Shown here in pieces: positions 25,332 through 34,900 of a DNA stretch of 48,153 nt. Source of the DNA: Minisyncoccota bacterium (GTDB lineage: Bacteria > Patescibacteriota > Minisyncoccia > Phycocordibacterales > CAJBRS01); assembly GCA_017881075.1 (NCBI GenBank), contig JADGRH010000006.1, forward strand, positions 1-48,153. The letters are read 5' to 3'. Positions within the stretch are counted from its first letter, which is position 1. Every line of letters starts with the position of its first letter. The notes beneath the pieces are model-generated. The model was not told the DNA's origin and searched no databases. It worked only from the letters and a program-made list of their open reading frames with translations. Both the position numbers and the translations under genes were made by a program.

Positions 25332-25967
25332 CTAGACCGTCCTCATTGGTTTGAGGCACCTCCACAGATATCGCAGTTGTGTCCGGAATGCTCCGACAGG
25401 GCGTTGAACTTTGATCGCCCAAAGATTCTTCTCGCGCCAACTGCAGGCCTTTAAAAACCAAAATCGTCTCTTCCGCCACCTTCCAAAGAGAGTGGGAACG
25501 AGATCGACATAGAGCCTTCCACTTCCTACGGCCGGATGCTTGAATGTGACCGTGGGTGCAGAAGATTCATTCCGATAGAGGTCGGGTTCGTCTTGAAGCC
25601 ATTTGCGACGCAAGGCAGACAGATTGGAGAGAATGTAATCTTCTCCCAAATCAATGACTGATTCGAGGATCGGCTCATCGTTAGAATTGGCCTTCTTCAT
25701 CGCCCGTTCCGAGTTTCTGAAACGAGTAATGGGAATGAGGATTCCGTCGTCCTGTCCAACGAGAAAGATCATGCTGAAAAATGTTTTACCTCTCAAGACC
25801 TCCTCATCAGAGAGGTGATCAGAGGTGAGGAGAAAACTTTGTAGAAAGCTCGCCACATTTTTCATCTTCTCTCTTTTTTCGTCATCGAGAAAATACGAAC
25901 GGTCGATGGTTACTCCTAGAGTCAATCGAATAAGACTAAATTTTTGTTTTTGTCTTGGTAGAGCCAT
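25332..25967 (-). CDS. Protein of unknown function, 211 residues, in its own transcription unit
   Basis: I do not recognise this protein. The N-terminal half is soluble-looking (IRLTLGVTIDRSYFLDDEKREKMKNVASFLQSFLL, FFSMIFLVGQDDGILIPITRFRN). The C-terminal 60 residues are very basic and rich in W, R and K (FGRWRKRRFWFLKACSWREKNLWAIKVQRP), suggesting nucleic-acid or membrane contact. A strong Shine-Dalgarno site (AAAGGAG) sits 5 nt before the ATG, and a perfect hairpin terminator follows. A promoter-like TTGACT overlaps the 3' end of glyS, but its -10 is weak. Composition is more G+C-rich than the flanking genes. Confidence 0.65.
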   Translation of the reverse strand: MALPRQKQKFSLIRLTLGVTIDRSYFLDDEKREKMKNVASFLQSFLLTSDHLSDEEVLRGKTFFSMIFLVGQDDGILIPITRFRNSERAMKKANSNDEPILESVIDLGEDYILSNLSALRRKWLQDEPDLYRNESSAPTVTFKHPAVGSGRLYVDLVPTLFGRWRKRRFWFLKACSWREKNLWAIKVQRPVGAFRTQLRYLWRCLKPMRTV

Positions 25968-26015
25968 GGGCTCTCCTTTCTGTTTTTTAGTTAAGGTTCA
26001 GGTTGCCTATTCCAT

Positions 26016-27221
26016 TTAGACACCTTTCAATCTAGAAGTCAACTCATCTATTTTCACTCTTTCCTGCTTCCCGGTATCTCTATCGCGGAGGGTGACCGTG
26101 TTATCTTCGAGGGTATCGAAATCAATAGTGACACAATGAGGTGTGCCGATTTCATCCTGCCGGCGGTAACGTTTGCCGATGTTGCCATTGTCGTCATAGA
26201 CAACATCGGCAATCTCCTTTTTTAGATTTTTGTAAACTTCTTGTGCTTTTTTAATTAACTCCGGTTTGTTTTTTAGAAGTGGAAAGACGGCGGCTTTTAT
26301 CGGCGCTATTTTAGGAGAGAATTTCAAGTAGGTTCTCTTTTCTCCGCCCAATTCATCTTCAGTGTAGGCATCCAACAATACGGCCAAAATCATTCTATCC
26401 AAACCAAATGAAGGTTCAATGCAATGGGGTGTAAATTTCTCCTTAGTTTCTTCGTCCAAGTAAGAAAAATCTGTCTGGCTTGCTTCAGCGTGGCTTTTCA
26501 GATCAAAATCGGTGCGATAAGCCAGACCGTACAATTCTTTGCGGCCAAAAGGATAATCGAATTCAAAATCAATGGTTCGTTTTGAATAATGGGCCCTATC
26601 TGCATCGGATACTTCCAATTCATGGATGTGCTTTGGATCGAGACCGATCTCTTTAGTCCAATCCAACATTTTCTTTCTGAATTCTTCAAAATATTTCTGC
26701 CAATCCTTTTCCTGTACAAAATATTCTATCTCCATCTGTTCAAATTCACGGACCCGAAAGAGAAAGTCGCGCGGAGCGATCTCGTTGCGAAAAGCTTTAC
26801 CTATTTGGGCCAAACCAAACGGAAGCTTTGGATGAAAAGAATCTACAATATTTTTAAAATTGACGAACATCCCTTGCGCCGTTTCCGGACGCAGGTAGGA
26901 AACGGCGCTTTCTTCTTCCGAAGCTCCGACATGAGTTTGAAACATGAGATTGAACTGCTTGCCAGTCTCAGCGATTGGATCTGAAAACCCCTTGACATGG
27001 CCGCTCGCTTTCCAGACATCCTGATTCATTAGAATGGCCGCATCCACACCATACATATCGTCTCGATCAAGAACAAAAATCTTCCACCAGAGATTCCTAA
27101 TATTGTTTTTGAGAGAAACTCCAAGCGGTCCGTAATCATAAGTGCCAGCAAGACCTCCGTATATCTCCGATCCCTGAAATACAAACCCCCTCCGCTTACA
27201 TAGCGACACTATTTTTTCCAT
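26016..27221 (-). CDS. glyS: Glycyl-tRNA synthetase (alpha-2 type)
   Basis: About 401 residues of the single-chain class II enzyme: MEKIVSLCKRRGFVFQGSEIYGGLAGTYDYGPLG, motif 2 (SYLRPETAQGMFVNFKNI), RDFLFRVREFEQMEIEYF and motif 3 (CIEPSFGLDRMILAVLLDAY), then the anticodon-binding domain ending DRDTGKQERVKIDEL. An in-frame ATG 27 nt upstream exists, but the Shine-Dalgarno sequence AAAGGAG lies between the two, so 27221 is chosen. DNA around motif 2 forms an 11-bp perfect inverted repeat (26876-26908). Confidence 0.95.
   Translation of the reverse strand: MEKIVSLCKRRGFVFQGSEIYGGLAGTYDYGPLGVSLKNNIRNLWWKIFVLDRDDMYGVDAAILMNQDVWKASGHVKGFSDPIAETGKQFNLMFQTHVGASEEESAVSYLRPETAQGMFVNFKNIVDSFHPKLPFGLAQIGKAFRNEIAPRDFLFRVREFEQMEIEYFVQEKDWQKYFEEFRKKMLDWTKEIGLDPKHIHELEVSDADRAHYSKRTIDFEFDYPFGRKELYGLAYRTDFDLKSHAEASQTDFSYLDEETKEKFTPHCIEPSFGLDRMILAVLLDAYTEDELGGEKRTYLKFSPKIAPIKAAVFPLLKNKPELIKKAQEVYKNLKKEIADVVYDDNGNIGKRYRRQDEIGTPHCVTIDFDTLEDNTVTLRDRDTGKQERVKIDELTSRLKGV
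26876..26908. repeat. Perfect inverted repeat inside glyS
   Basis: GCGCCGTTTCC (26876-26886) and GGAAACGGCGC (26898-26908), 11-nt loop; overlaps the motif 2 codons. Confidence 0.85.
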
Positions 27222-27253
27222 CAAATTTTCTCCTTTTTCTGATTTCATTTATT

Positions 27254-29191
27254 TTATCTTACCACCTGATCTTCTCCATGATTAAAGTTCGGATCTGTCG
27301 GTAATTTAGTGCTAACTGCATTAATGGTTTGGAAAATGGGTACGTTAGCAAAATTATCCGTCCCACTGACGGTTGGAGCATTTACTAATATTGGAGCTTG
27401 ACCCACTTGACTGACGCTTGGAGTGAGAGCCACTTGGAAAGAGAGCATTTTGGGTGAATTAATAAATCCTGTACCTGGAGCAAGTTGTCCCACCTGCCAG
27501 CTAATCTGATTGCTGACCGAATTAAAGGAAACTTGTTCATCACTAGGAGAAATCTGTCCGAGCCACTTAACGTAAATCGGTAGAGTGGCCGTGACCACTA
27601 CATTATCGGCTCGATTATATGAATTGGTAACAGCCCAATTGACGGTATAGGTAGTAGTTTGATCAGCTTGAGGTGGCACAGGGCCGGTATTGGTAAATGG
27701 ACCAATAGAATAGACTGGATTTGCTGTTAGCTGAAGATTGGAAGCTACTTTAATAATGCGCGACAAAGTAGATTTAATAGTTTCCGGCACATTCGCTTCC
27801 GAGACACGTTTACCCTCCACATCTTCACTCAAAGTAATAGTTGGGTTTCTAAAACTTTGCTCCACATCAAATGAGGAGGCGTAAGTGTTGAAAGAAAATT
27901 GAACAGCGGCGCTCCCACCAGCTGGAATAGAAGCAAGGCCCGACACCTGGCTCTTATCCCAAATAATGCTGTTGTCCAACGATCGATAGAAACCTTTATC
28001 TGCCAAAACTGAAGTCTGATCAATCATTGGTCCGGTCAATTTTAAAATAATGGAAGCGTCATTGACATCGGTCGTCAGATTATTTCTCCATGTGATCTCT
28101 CCATGAACTATCTTACCGCTTTGGATGATATGAACATCTGATGTATCTCCGTCTAAAGTCAGTTGGCTGGAAAGGAATGGGATCTTAATAGCAACGGTCT
28201 GTGATGTATTTATAAAAATAGTGCTGATGTTGCTATCGTCGGCGGAAAGGGCTGTGCCAGTGAAGAAATGAAAGACTCGTTCTTCTCCATCCTGTCCCGT
28301 CACTTTGCCAGTGATAGTAATATCCTTACTTTGACCCGGAGAAAGATCGCCTAGACTCCAAATCTTGCCTTGGAAAGAGGGTGTCGGCGTGGAACTGGCG
28401 AAAGTGAAACCAAAAGGATAATCTACTCGCAACAAAAGGTTTTTGATATCAACGACGGCATTGGAAACAACGTGCACACGGAAAGTAAGATCTTGATTTG
28501 AAATCACTTCTTTTAATGTATCGATTGAAAGGCTGACCGGTGCTGAAGCGATAAGGACACTGTAGTCCGTAGTCTTAGTGAAGACGGCATTCGAACCGGG
28601 AATGCGGTAGTTCAGAGTAACCTTAATGGGCTCGTGAGTATTTTCTTCTCCGTATAAGATGGACTTGGAAATTTTGCGAATGGTTTCGCCTGGGGCGATT
28701 TTGTCAATCGGAATTTGATCTGACTTAAGAGGTAAATCCAAATTAATGGCACTCTTGGTGCCGTCGGGATAATCAAAAGTGATATCGGCGAGTTGAATTG
28801 GAGAATTATTTCTGTTGGTAATATCGGCATTTAATGAAAGAACCTCTCCCGCAGCCACCGATACGGGACCTATGACTGAGATAGTAATATTGTTGGGAGA
28901 AACAACATTGGAGCCGCGAAAATATACGACAGTCGCTACAACCAAAGAAAGAACGAAAAAGGCGGCGGCGAATATTAGAAGGCGTTTGAAAAGGGCACTG
29001 CGGCTGTGATAAACGGGCTCGGGCGTTGGTACTGCCGGGAGTTCTTCCTCTGGAATATCCCATTCTTCCTTTACATCGTGGGGTATCTCGTGAATTCGAC
29101 GCCGTTTGACCACGGCGGGGGTAGGGTTACTCTTTGAGTAAAGCTTTTTGCGCAATTCCTCAATCTTATTCTGCTCCTCGTTGCTTAACAT
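27254..29191 (-). CDS. Single-pass membrane protein with long extracytoplasmic beta-sandwich region (DUF11-like)
   Basis: 645 residues. A 70-residue cytoplasmic N-terminus (charged, with EEQNKIEELRKKLYSK and a proline-rich part) precedes one membrane helix (~71-92, LLIFAAAFFVLSLVVATVVYF). The rest is extracytoplasmic, with repeated beta-sandwich units: VSVAAGEVLSLNADITNRNNSPIQ, NQDLTFRVHVVSNAVVDIKNLLLRVDYPFGFTF, and near the end TTTYTVNWAVTNSYNRADNVVVTATLPIYVKWLG, which resembles DUF11-type repeats. It is probably a structural cell-surface protein. It lies 5 nt upstream of glyS. Confidence 0.6.
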   Translation of the reverse strand: MLSNEEQNKIEELRKKLYSKSNPTPAVVKRRRIHEIPHDVKEEWDIPEEELPAVPTPEPVYHSRSALFKRLLIFAAAFFVLSLVVATVVYFRGSNVVSPNNITISVIGPVSVAAGEVLSLNADITNRNNSPIQLADITFDYPDGTKSAINLDLPLKSDQIPIDKIAPGETIRKISKSILYGEENTHEPIKVTLNYRIPGSNAVFTKTTDYSVLIASAPVSLSIDTLKEVISNQDLTFRVHVVSNAVVDIKNLLLRVDYPFGFTFASSTPTPSFQGKIWSLGDLSPGQSKDITITGKVTGQDGEERVFHFFTGTALSADDSNISTIFINTSQTVAIKIPFLSSQLTLDGDTSDVHIIQSGKIVHGEITWRNNLTTDVNDASIILKLTGPMIDQTSVLADKGFYRSLDNSIIWDKSQVSGLASIPAGGSAAVQFSFNTYASSFDVEQSFRNPTITLSEDVEGKRVSEANVPETIKSTLSRIIKVASNLQLTANPVYSIGPFTNTGPVPPQADQTTTYTVNWAVTNSYNRADNVVVTATLPIYVKWLGQISPSDEQVSFNSVSNQISWQVGQLAPGTGFINSPKMLSFQVALTPSVSQVGQAPILVNAPTVSGTDNFANVPIFQTINAVSTKLPTDPNFNHGEDQVVR

Positions 29192-29209
29192 GGGGAAATT
29201 ATAACACAG

Positions 29210-29800
29210 CTAGAGTTGTGACTCCTTTAGAGAATTATTAATCGCGGAGACGACTTTTTTACTGATGGGGCCCATGTGCTCGATGAGTTCAATGTGCCAG
29301 ATTTGGGAAGCGAGAAACGGTTGGAAGGAAGAGTTGTCACCAAGATAGCCGAGGCTGTTCAAAATGCGCAAAACTAAAATGTATTCAAAATTGCTGAGAG
29401 TTTCGGCGGATAGCGGCGTTTCCTTCAAAAATAGAAACGCCGCTTTCAAGATATTAAAAAGCTCCTCGTTTTTCTCTTCCCCAGCCAAGAGCCGGCGAAG
29501 CAATAAAAAAACTTTACCAAAGACGGCAAATCGTTCTTTATCTTTTAGATCTTCATGAAGATTAAAAAGTTGGGACGCGCTGGTAATTCGCCAAACGTCT
29601 CTGCCTCGCACCAGAGACAAATGACTCAAGGAATAATTCTGAAGAGAGTAGCGTAATTTTGACTCCACTAAACGTACTCCTTGAGCAGTAGCCTGAATCA
29701 TTCCAAGATCCCGAGTGAAAATATGAAGATAGCGATTGGCCTCCCCTTTATTGGTGCTCGCTAAAACAAATCCATCTGTCTGATAGATGTGGTGGGACAT
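29210..29800 (-). CDS. recO: DNA repair protein RecO
   Basis: 196 residues. The N-terminal OB fold (MSHHIYQTDGFVLASTNKGEANRYLHIFTRDLGMIQATAQGVR) and the helical C-domain (VFGKVFLLLRRLLAGEEKNEELFNILKAAFLFLK, LSNFEYILVLRILNSLGYLG) match RecO. RecO loads RecA on SSB-coated DNA with RecR. The protein is short and lacks the CxxC-CxxC zinc finger of longer RecO proteins. It lies 18 nt upstream of the gene at 27254-29191 and diverges from purB. Confidence 0.85.
   Translation of the reverse strand: MSHHIYQTDGFVLASTNKGEANRYLHIFTRDLGMIQATAQGVRLVESKLRYSLQNYSLSHLSLVRGRDVWRITSASQLFNLHEDLKDKERFAVFGKVFLLLRRLLAGEEKNEELFNILKAAFLFLKETPLSAETLSNFEYILVLRILNSLGYLGDNSSFQPFLASQIWHIELIEHMGPISKKVVSAINNSLKESQL
29413..29443. 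repeat. Perfect inverted repeat inside recO
   Basis: GCGGCGTTTC (29413-29422) and GAAACGCCGC (29434-29443), 11-nt loop. Confidence 0.8.
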
Positions 29801-29856
29801 ATTGCAATTTTAACACGAATAACTAAGATGAATCCTAGAAAGAACCTAAACAACAT

Positions 29857-31341
29857 ATGCATTCACGATATATTGACTCCCGGATCAAACAGATCTGGAA
29901 CGACGAAAACAAACTCATGCTTTGGCAGGAAACCGAGTTGGCTGTGCTAAAGACTCGGGCAGACATGGGAGAAATCACGCAGGAAGAATACCGATCCATT
30001 GAGGGTGTTTTGAACATCACTCCAATCGACATGGGGTTCTGGCGTGAAAGAGACGCGGTCTTGAATCACGATCTCAATGCCTTCCTGGAAGAGCGCAGCA
30101 GGCACTTGCCGCTTGCGTTGAGAAAATATTTTCACAAGGACATGACCTCTTACGACACGGAGGAAGCGGCATTCACTCAAATGTTGCAGCGGTCGGCAAC
30201 ATTTGTTATCGATGAGGTTGTAAGTCTGATGGAAATTCTGCGACAAAAGGCTATGGAGTACCGTTACGTCCTCAAGATGGGACGCACTCATTGTCAACAA
30301 GCAGACCTTCAGACATTCGGGCAAGTGCTTCTGACTTGGTATCAGGATCAGTTCATATGCTTTGACATTCTGAAGTTCGCCAAATCATATTTGAGAGCTT
30401 CCAAACTCTCTGGAGCGATTGGAAATTACACCGGCCTCTCTCCTGAAATGGAGAGGAGGGCGTTGGAAATCCTTAAACTGACTCCGTGGTATGGCGCAAC
30501 TCAAATTATGCCTCGCCACCGTTTCTCTGTTCTTGCCATCAGCTTAGTTTCCACCGTGATGAGCTTGGACAAACTTGCGACCGAATTCAGATTGGGTAGT
30601 CGCAATCCATACCCTCTCTGGCAGGAACCTTTCGGTAAAAAGCAGAAGGGTTCGAGCGCCATGCCGCAGAAAAAGAATCCAATCGGCACCGAAAAGGTGG
30701 AAGGAATGGGAAGGATGGCTAAGGGATACTTGCTGATGCTGGTGGATAACATTCGGACGTGGGAGCAACGTGCAATCGAGCAATCCTGCGTCGAGCGAGT
30801 GGCCTGGCCAGATCTTTTCCATGTCACTATCCATACACTGAACACTATCAGAAAGGTGGTTAGTGGCATGCGAGTCTATCCCGAGAACATGTTGCGAGAT
30901 ATTGCCGAGTCGCGAGGATGCTACGCCGCGAGCGAAGCAAAAGAGCGTTTGGCCGATATTCTGACCCCTCACGGTCTGGAGCGAGAGGATGCTTACCGCA
31001 TCGTCCAATTGGCGGCTTTCAATGCCTTTGAGCCAGCTCCGAACATTCGGAAATACCACGACCAAAGACCGGGATCTTTGGCGGAAGCTAGAGACAGCCT
31101 GGAAGGGTTTGGGGGATTGGAATCTCCAGTTCCTCCTTCTCTGTTGTCCATCATTACCAATGGACACCTCGAGGTTTCGGATCAATTGGAACCCAATCGA
31201 AAGCAAGTGGTGCTATGGAATGCAATCTTGTTTGAGGTCTTCAAAGACAAGAACATTGACCAAAGCTTCAAAGAGGTCTTCTCGCCGGAGTACCTGCTTC
31301 GGCATGAGGCGACTCTCTACAAGGAGATTCTCGGAGTTTGA
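29857..31341 (+). CDS. purB: Adenylosuccinate lyase
   Basis: 494 residues of the fumarase/aspartase superfamily. The family signature GSSAMPQKKNPIGTEK lies at about 264-279. KMGRTHCQQADLQTFGQ carries the catalytic histidine region. The N-terminus (SRYIDSRIKQIWNDENKLMLWQETELAVL) matches PurB. It cleaves SAICAR and adenylosuccinate in purine synthesis and AMP formation. No other purine gene is near, and many CPR genomes lack the de novo pathway, so its likely role is IMP-to-AMP conversion. Base composition is visibly more G+C-rich than the flanking genes (34 of 60 bases in 30601-30660). It is a single-gene unit with its own terminator. Confidence 0.93.
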   Translation: MHSRYIDSRIKQIWNDENKLMLWQETELAVLKTRADMGEITQEEYRSIEGVLNITPIDMGFWRERDAVLNHDLNAFLEERSRHLPLALRKYFHKDMTSYDTEEAAFTQMLQRSATFVIDEVVSLMEILRQKAMEYRYVLKMGRTHCQQADLQTFGQVLLTWYQDQFICFDILKFAKSYLRASKLSGAIGNYTGLSPEMERRALEILKLTPWYGATQIMPRHRFSVLAISLVSTVMSLDKLATEFRLGSRNPYPLWQEPFGKKQKGSSAMPQKKNPIGTEKVEGMGRMAKGYLLMLVDNIRTWEQRAIEQSCVERVAWPDLFHVTIHTLNTIRKVVSGMRVYPENMLRDIAESRGCYAASEAKERLADILTPHGLEREDAYRIVQLAAFNAFEPAPNIRKYHDQRPGSLAEARDSLEGFGGLESPVPPSLLSIITNGHLEVSDQLEPNRKQVVLWNAILFEVFKDKNIDQSFKEVFSPEYLLRHEATLYKEILGV

Positions 31342-31349
31342 TTCAGATA

Positions 31350-31375
31350 GCTCGCCGCTTCGCGGCGAGCATTTT
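31350..31375 (+). terminator. Terminator of purB
   Basis: GCTCGCCGC (31350-31358) pairs with GCGGCGAGC (31362-31370) and is followed by ATTTTAATTT. Confidence 0.85.
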
Positions 31376-31925
31376 AATTTAAAAGATACTGAAATATTTC
31401 TTCATGAGTTTTTCCAAAATCATCCGAGAGATCAAAGTACTTAAGATTATATTGGGCACACTCATTTTTAATGTATTTACTATACTGAATCATTTGGTCG
31501 ATCATCTCTAGTAAAGCTTTATCATTGTGATTATCTGTCCAATCAATCTCTTGCTTGAAAGACCTAATTGTTCCTAATTTCTCTTCCGGTGTCATATCAA
31601 CATATCCGACAAAACAGGCTTTTGTTTGATTGGGATATTCTTTTAACATCTCAGCTGCTTGTTCTGGTAAAATCGCATCCCCTTCGACTAAGAAATTATC
31701 TTCTTCTTCTATAAAATAACCAAATAAAACTTTCGTGAATTTCCACAATTTTTTGGATTTCTCGATAAAGGGCACATCATGATTTATTTTGTATTCCGGA
31801 GCACTTTGAGACAGCACTCCGATCAAAGCATCGGTAGGAAAATACGAGATCTGTTTTTCTTTCAACATTTTTTTGGCTAAAATAGATTTTCCCGCACGAG
31901 GGGCGCCTCCTAATATGTATAGCAT
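31374..31925 (-). CDS. Small P-loop kinase-like protein
   Basis: 183 residues starting MLYILGGAPRAGKSILAKKML, an intact Walker A (GAPRAGKS, residues 7-14). DALIGVLSQSAPEYKI and FLVEGDAILPEQAAEML resemble the substrate-binding and Walker-B-like strands of small-molecule kinases such as AAA_33, adenylylsulfate or 2-phosphoglycerate kinase types. The C-terminal part (YNLKYFDLSDDFGKTHEEIFQYLL) is typical of this group. The substrate is unknown. It starts 12 nt after ileS and ends the argS-ileS-kinase operon. Confidence 0.65.
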   Translation of the reverse strand: MLYILGGAPRAGKSILAKKMLKEKQISYFPTDALIGVLSQSAPEYKINHDVPFIEKSKKLWKFTKVLFGYFIEEEDNFLVEGDAILPEQAAEMLKEYPNQTKACFVGYVDMTPEEKLGTIRSFKQEIDWTDNHNDKALLEMIDQMIQYSKYIKNECAQYNLKYFDLSDDFGKTHEEIFQYLLN

Positions 31926-31937
31926 CTTAAAATAAGA

Positions 31938-34900
31938 TCAATCTTTTATTTTTAATTTGAAAACCAGATTATCGACCTTGATTTCTTCCCCATCGGTCTT
32001 TGTAAATTTAATTTCTTTCAATCCAGCAATTTTAGAAATCTCTTCCTTGAATTTATTTATCAGGGCTTCTCCTCCGCTCGCCACCTCAACGGCGAGCGAC
32101 GCTTTTTCTCCCATCTGCAATCCAGAAGTTTTACGTAGCTCCTGAATGGCGCGGATGAGTTCACGCACTTGCCCTTCTTCTTTTAATTGTGGAGTTATTT
32201 CGATGTTGAGTTCAATTTCCTTGTCAATACTTGCGTCAAGTATCGCTTCTTTTACATTCACTTCGTCTTTGATTAATTCCAGATAATCGGCATTTTCTGA
32301 AATATCGGATTCATCTGTCCTAAATTTTAGTTCGGCAAGTGGCTGACGAACCTTTATCCCCTCTTTGGCTCGCGCCTCAAGTCCTAATGAGACGATCTTT
32401 CTGACTTCTTCCATTTCTTTAAGCAAGCTGTCAGCTGATAGCTTATAGCTTATAGCTTTTGGTAGAGGCCATGACTCTAAGTGAACACTCTCTTTGTCAT
32501 TACCGACTTTCACCCTCTGATATATATCTTCAGCCAAAAACGGCATAAATGGAGCGATCAATTTCGATAATTCTTCTAAAACAAATCGTATAGTGGAAAG
32601 AGCTGCTTGCTTATCTGTCTCGTTATCACTCTTAAATCGATCACGAGAACGGCGCAAATACCAAGTGGAAAGATCGTCTACAAATTTATCGAGTGGAGCT
32701 AATGCTCGATAGATTTCATAGTTATTCATTCCTTCAGTGACCTGCATTACCACTTCATTCAAGCGCGCGATTATCCATTGATCCAAAATATTTTTACTTT
32801 CAACTCTTAGAATTCCAATCTTAGAACCTTTGTATAATTCATAAAAAGACACCACATTTTTCAACCGAAGTATAATTTTCTTATTAACCTCATCAACACT
32901 CTTTTCCGAAAAATTAATATCTTCTGCTTTCATAATGGGCGATGAAAACAGATAGAAACGGACAGCATCCACACTATATTTATTAAAAAGAATCCAAGGG
33001 TCAGGAAAATTACCTTTTGATTTAGACATCTTTTGACCATCACCTCCTAGAACATTGCCAGTTGTCACCACATTCTGAAAAGGAATACTATCAAATAGAA
33101 TAGTGGAGACAGTATGCATGTAATAGAACCATGTCCGAGTTTGAGCGATATATTCCGCCACGAATTGAGCCGGAAAATTTTCCTTGAACCACTCCTTATT
33201 CTCAAAAGGATAGTGTTTTTGAGCAAAAGGCATGGAGCCGGACTCAAACCAACCGTCTAAAACTTCTTTTACTCGTTTCATCTCTCCCCCGCAAACACAT
33301 TCAAACCGAACATCATCAATGTACGGTCGGTGATAATCGAGTTCGTAATTTTCATTGTGAGGAAAAGCAGCAAAAAGAAGTTCTGATGTTTCTCCATTTC
33401 GGATTGGAGTCTTCCAGTCAGGCGAAGCTGCCAAGACTTCAGGACTTTCGCCAGTACTACCTGATTGGAGACTATAGATTGTATCTTCATGGCTAACAAT
33501 TAAGATATTTTTATTTTGATACTTTTGATCGATATCAAAGAGAAAATCCATGGTTCGCTTCCTAACATCCATCAAATCTTCGCCTCCTTTAGGTTTTTTA
33601 TAAAAATAATCGACAGAGCTACCGTGAAAATCTAGATACTCGTTTAATTTTTTGCCTTCAAATTCTCCAACACTTATTTCTCTAAGCCTCTTATCATAAT
33701 TAATTTCTCCGTGGAAGCTCGTTTCCTTTTTTATTATCTCCGCAGTCTCCCGAGTACGCACAAAGTCTGATGAAAAGATGAGGTCAATTTTTTCCTTTTT
33801 TAATGCTCGAGCGGCTTCTTTTATTTCTTCCCTTCCTTTTTCGGTCAAACCGTGCGGATTGGTATAGACGGTACTGATGGTATTGGCGGCATTATTAATG
33901 CTTTCTCCGTGACGAATAGCCCAATACTTATTTCGCTTAGTGTGTTTCTTGATATCGTCTAGAGAGCCAACAGCTTCGATTTTGCCGCACTTTTCACATT
34001 TCCAAATCGGTAGAGGCGAGGCCCAATAACGATTGCGGGAAATATTCCAATCCGGCGCGCCTTCGGCACTTTTGCCAAAACGGCCATATTTTAAATGCTC
34101 GGGTACCCAATGAATTTTCTCATTCAATTTTAGGAATTTTTTCTTGCTCTTTTGGATATCAATAAACCATGCCGGAATAGCATAGTAGTAAAGAGGTGTA
34201 TCGCAACGGAAACAGTGAGGATAGGCGTGAACAATTTTTTCTTTGGCAAAAAGAGTTCCCTCATGAGCTAATTTTTTAATAATTAAAATATCGGCTGATT
34301 GATGAGCTTGTCCTGAGCTTGTCGAAGGATCCCCTTTTGGCTTCACTGGAATAGCGACAAAATCTGTTACTGCTTCCGTAAACTTCCCAGACTGATCAAC
34401 GTGATGGATCCATGGAATATTTTCCTTCTTGGCTAATTCCATATCTTCCTCACCATATCCGGGCGCAACATGAACGATACCAGTACCTTCGTTCGTGGTA
34501 ATAAAATCTCCGGCATAGATCTTCCAAGCATTTTTTTTATGATCAAGCTTAGCCTCCTTAAAATAATTAAATATTGGTTGATATGATTTGCCGACAAGTT
34601 TCTTTCCTTTAATTTCTTCAATTATTTTGTAATTCTCTTTAAGAACTTTGTCTGCTAGGTCTTTAGCAACAATATAATTGACCCCGTCTTTCTCCGCTTT
34701 GACATAGGATATCTTGGAATCAACCGCTAGAGCAAAGTTGCCCGGCAAAGTCCACGGAGTAGTAGTCCAGGCGAGAACGTAAGTGTTTGGTTCATCAAGC
34801 AACTGGAATTTGGCGTAAACCGAAATATCAGTAATGTCTTTATAGCTCTGATCCATGGCTATCTCGGAATTGGACACTGGCGTCTCACATCGCGGACAAT

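Noticed and set aside
30544-31206. A 220-codon minus-strand frame opposite purB
   Set aside because: It is an antisense shadow of purB, which has a full set of conserved motifs.
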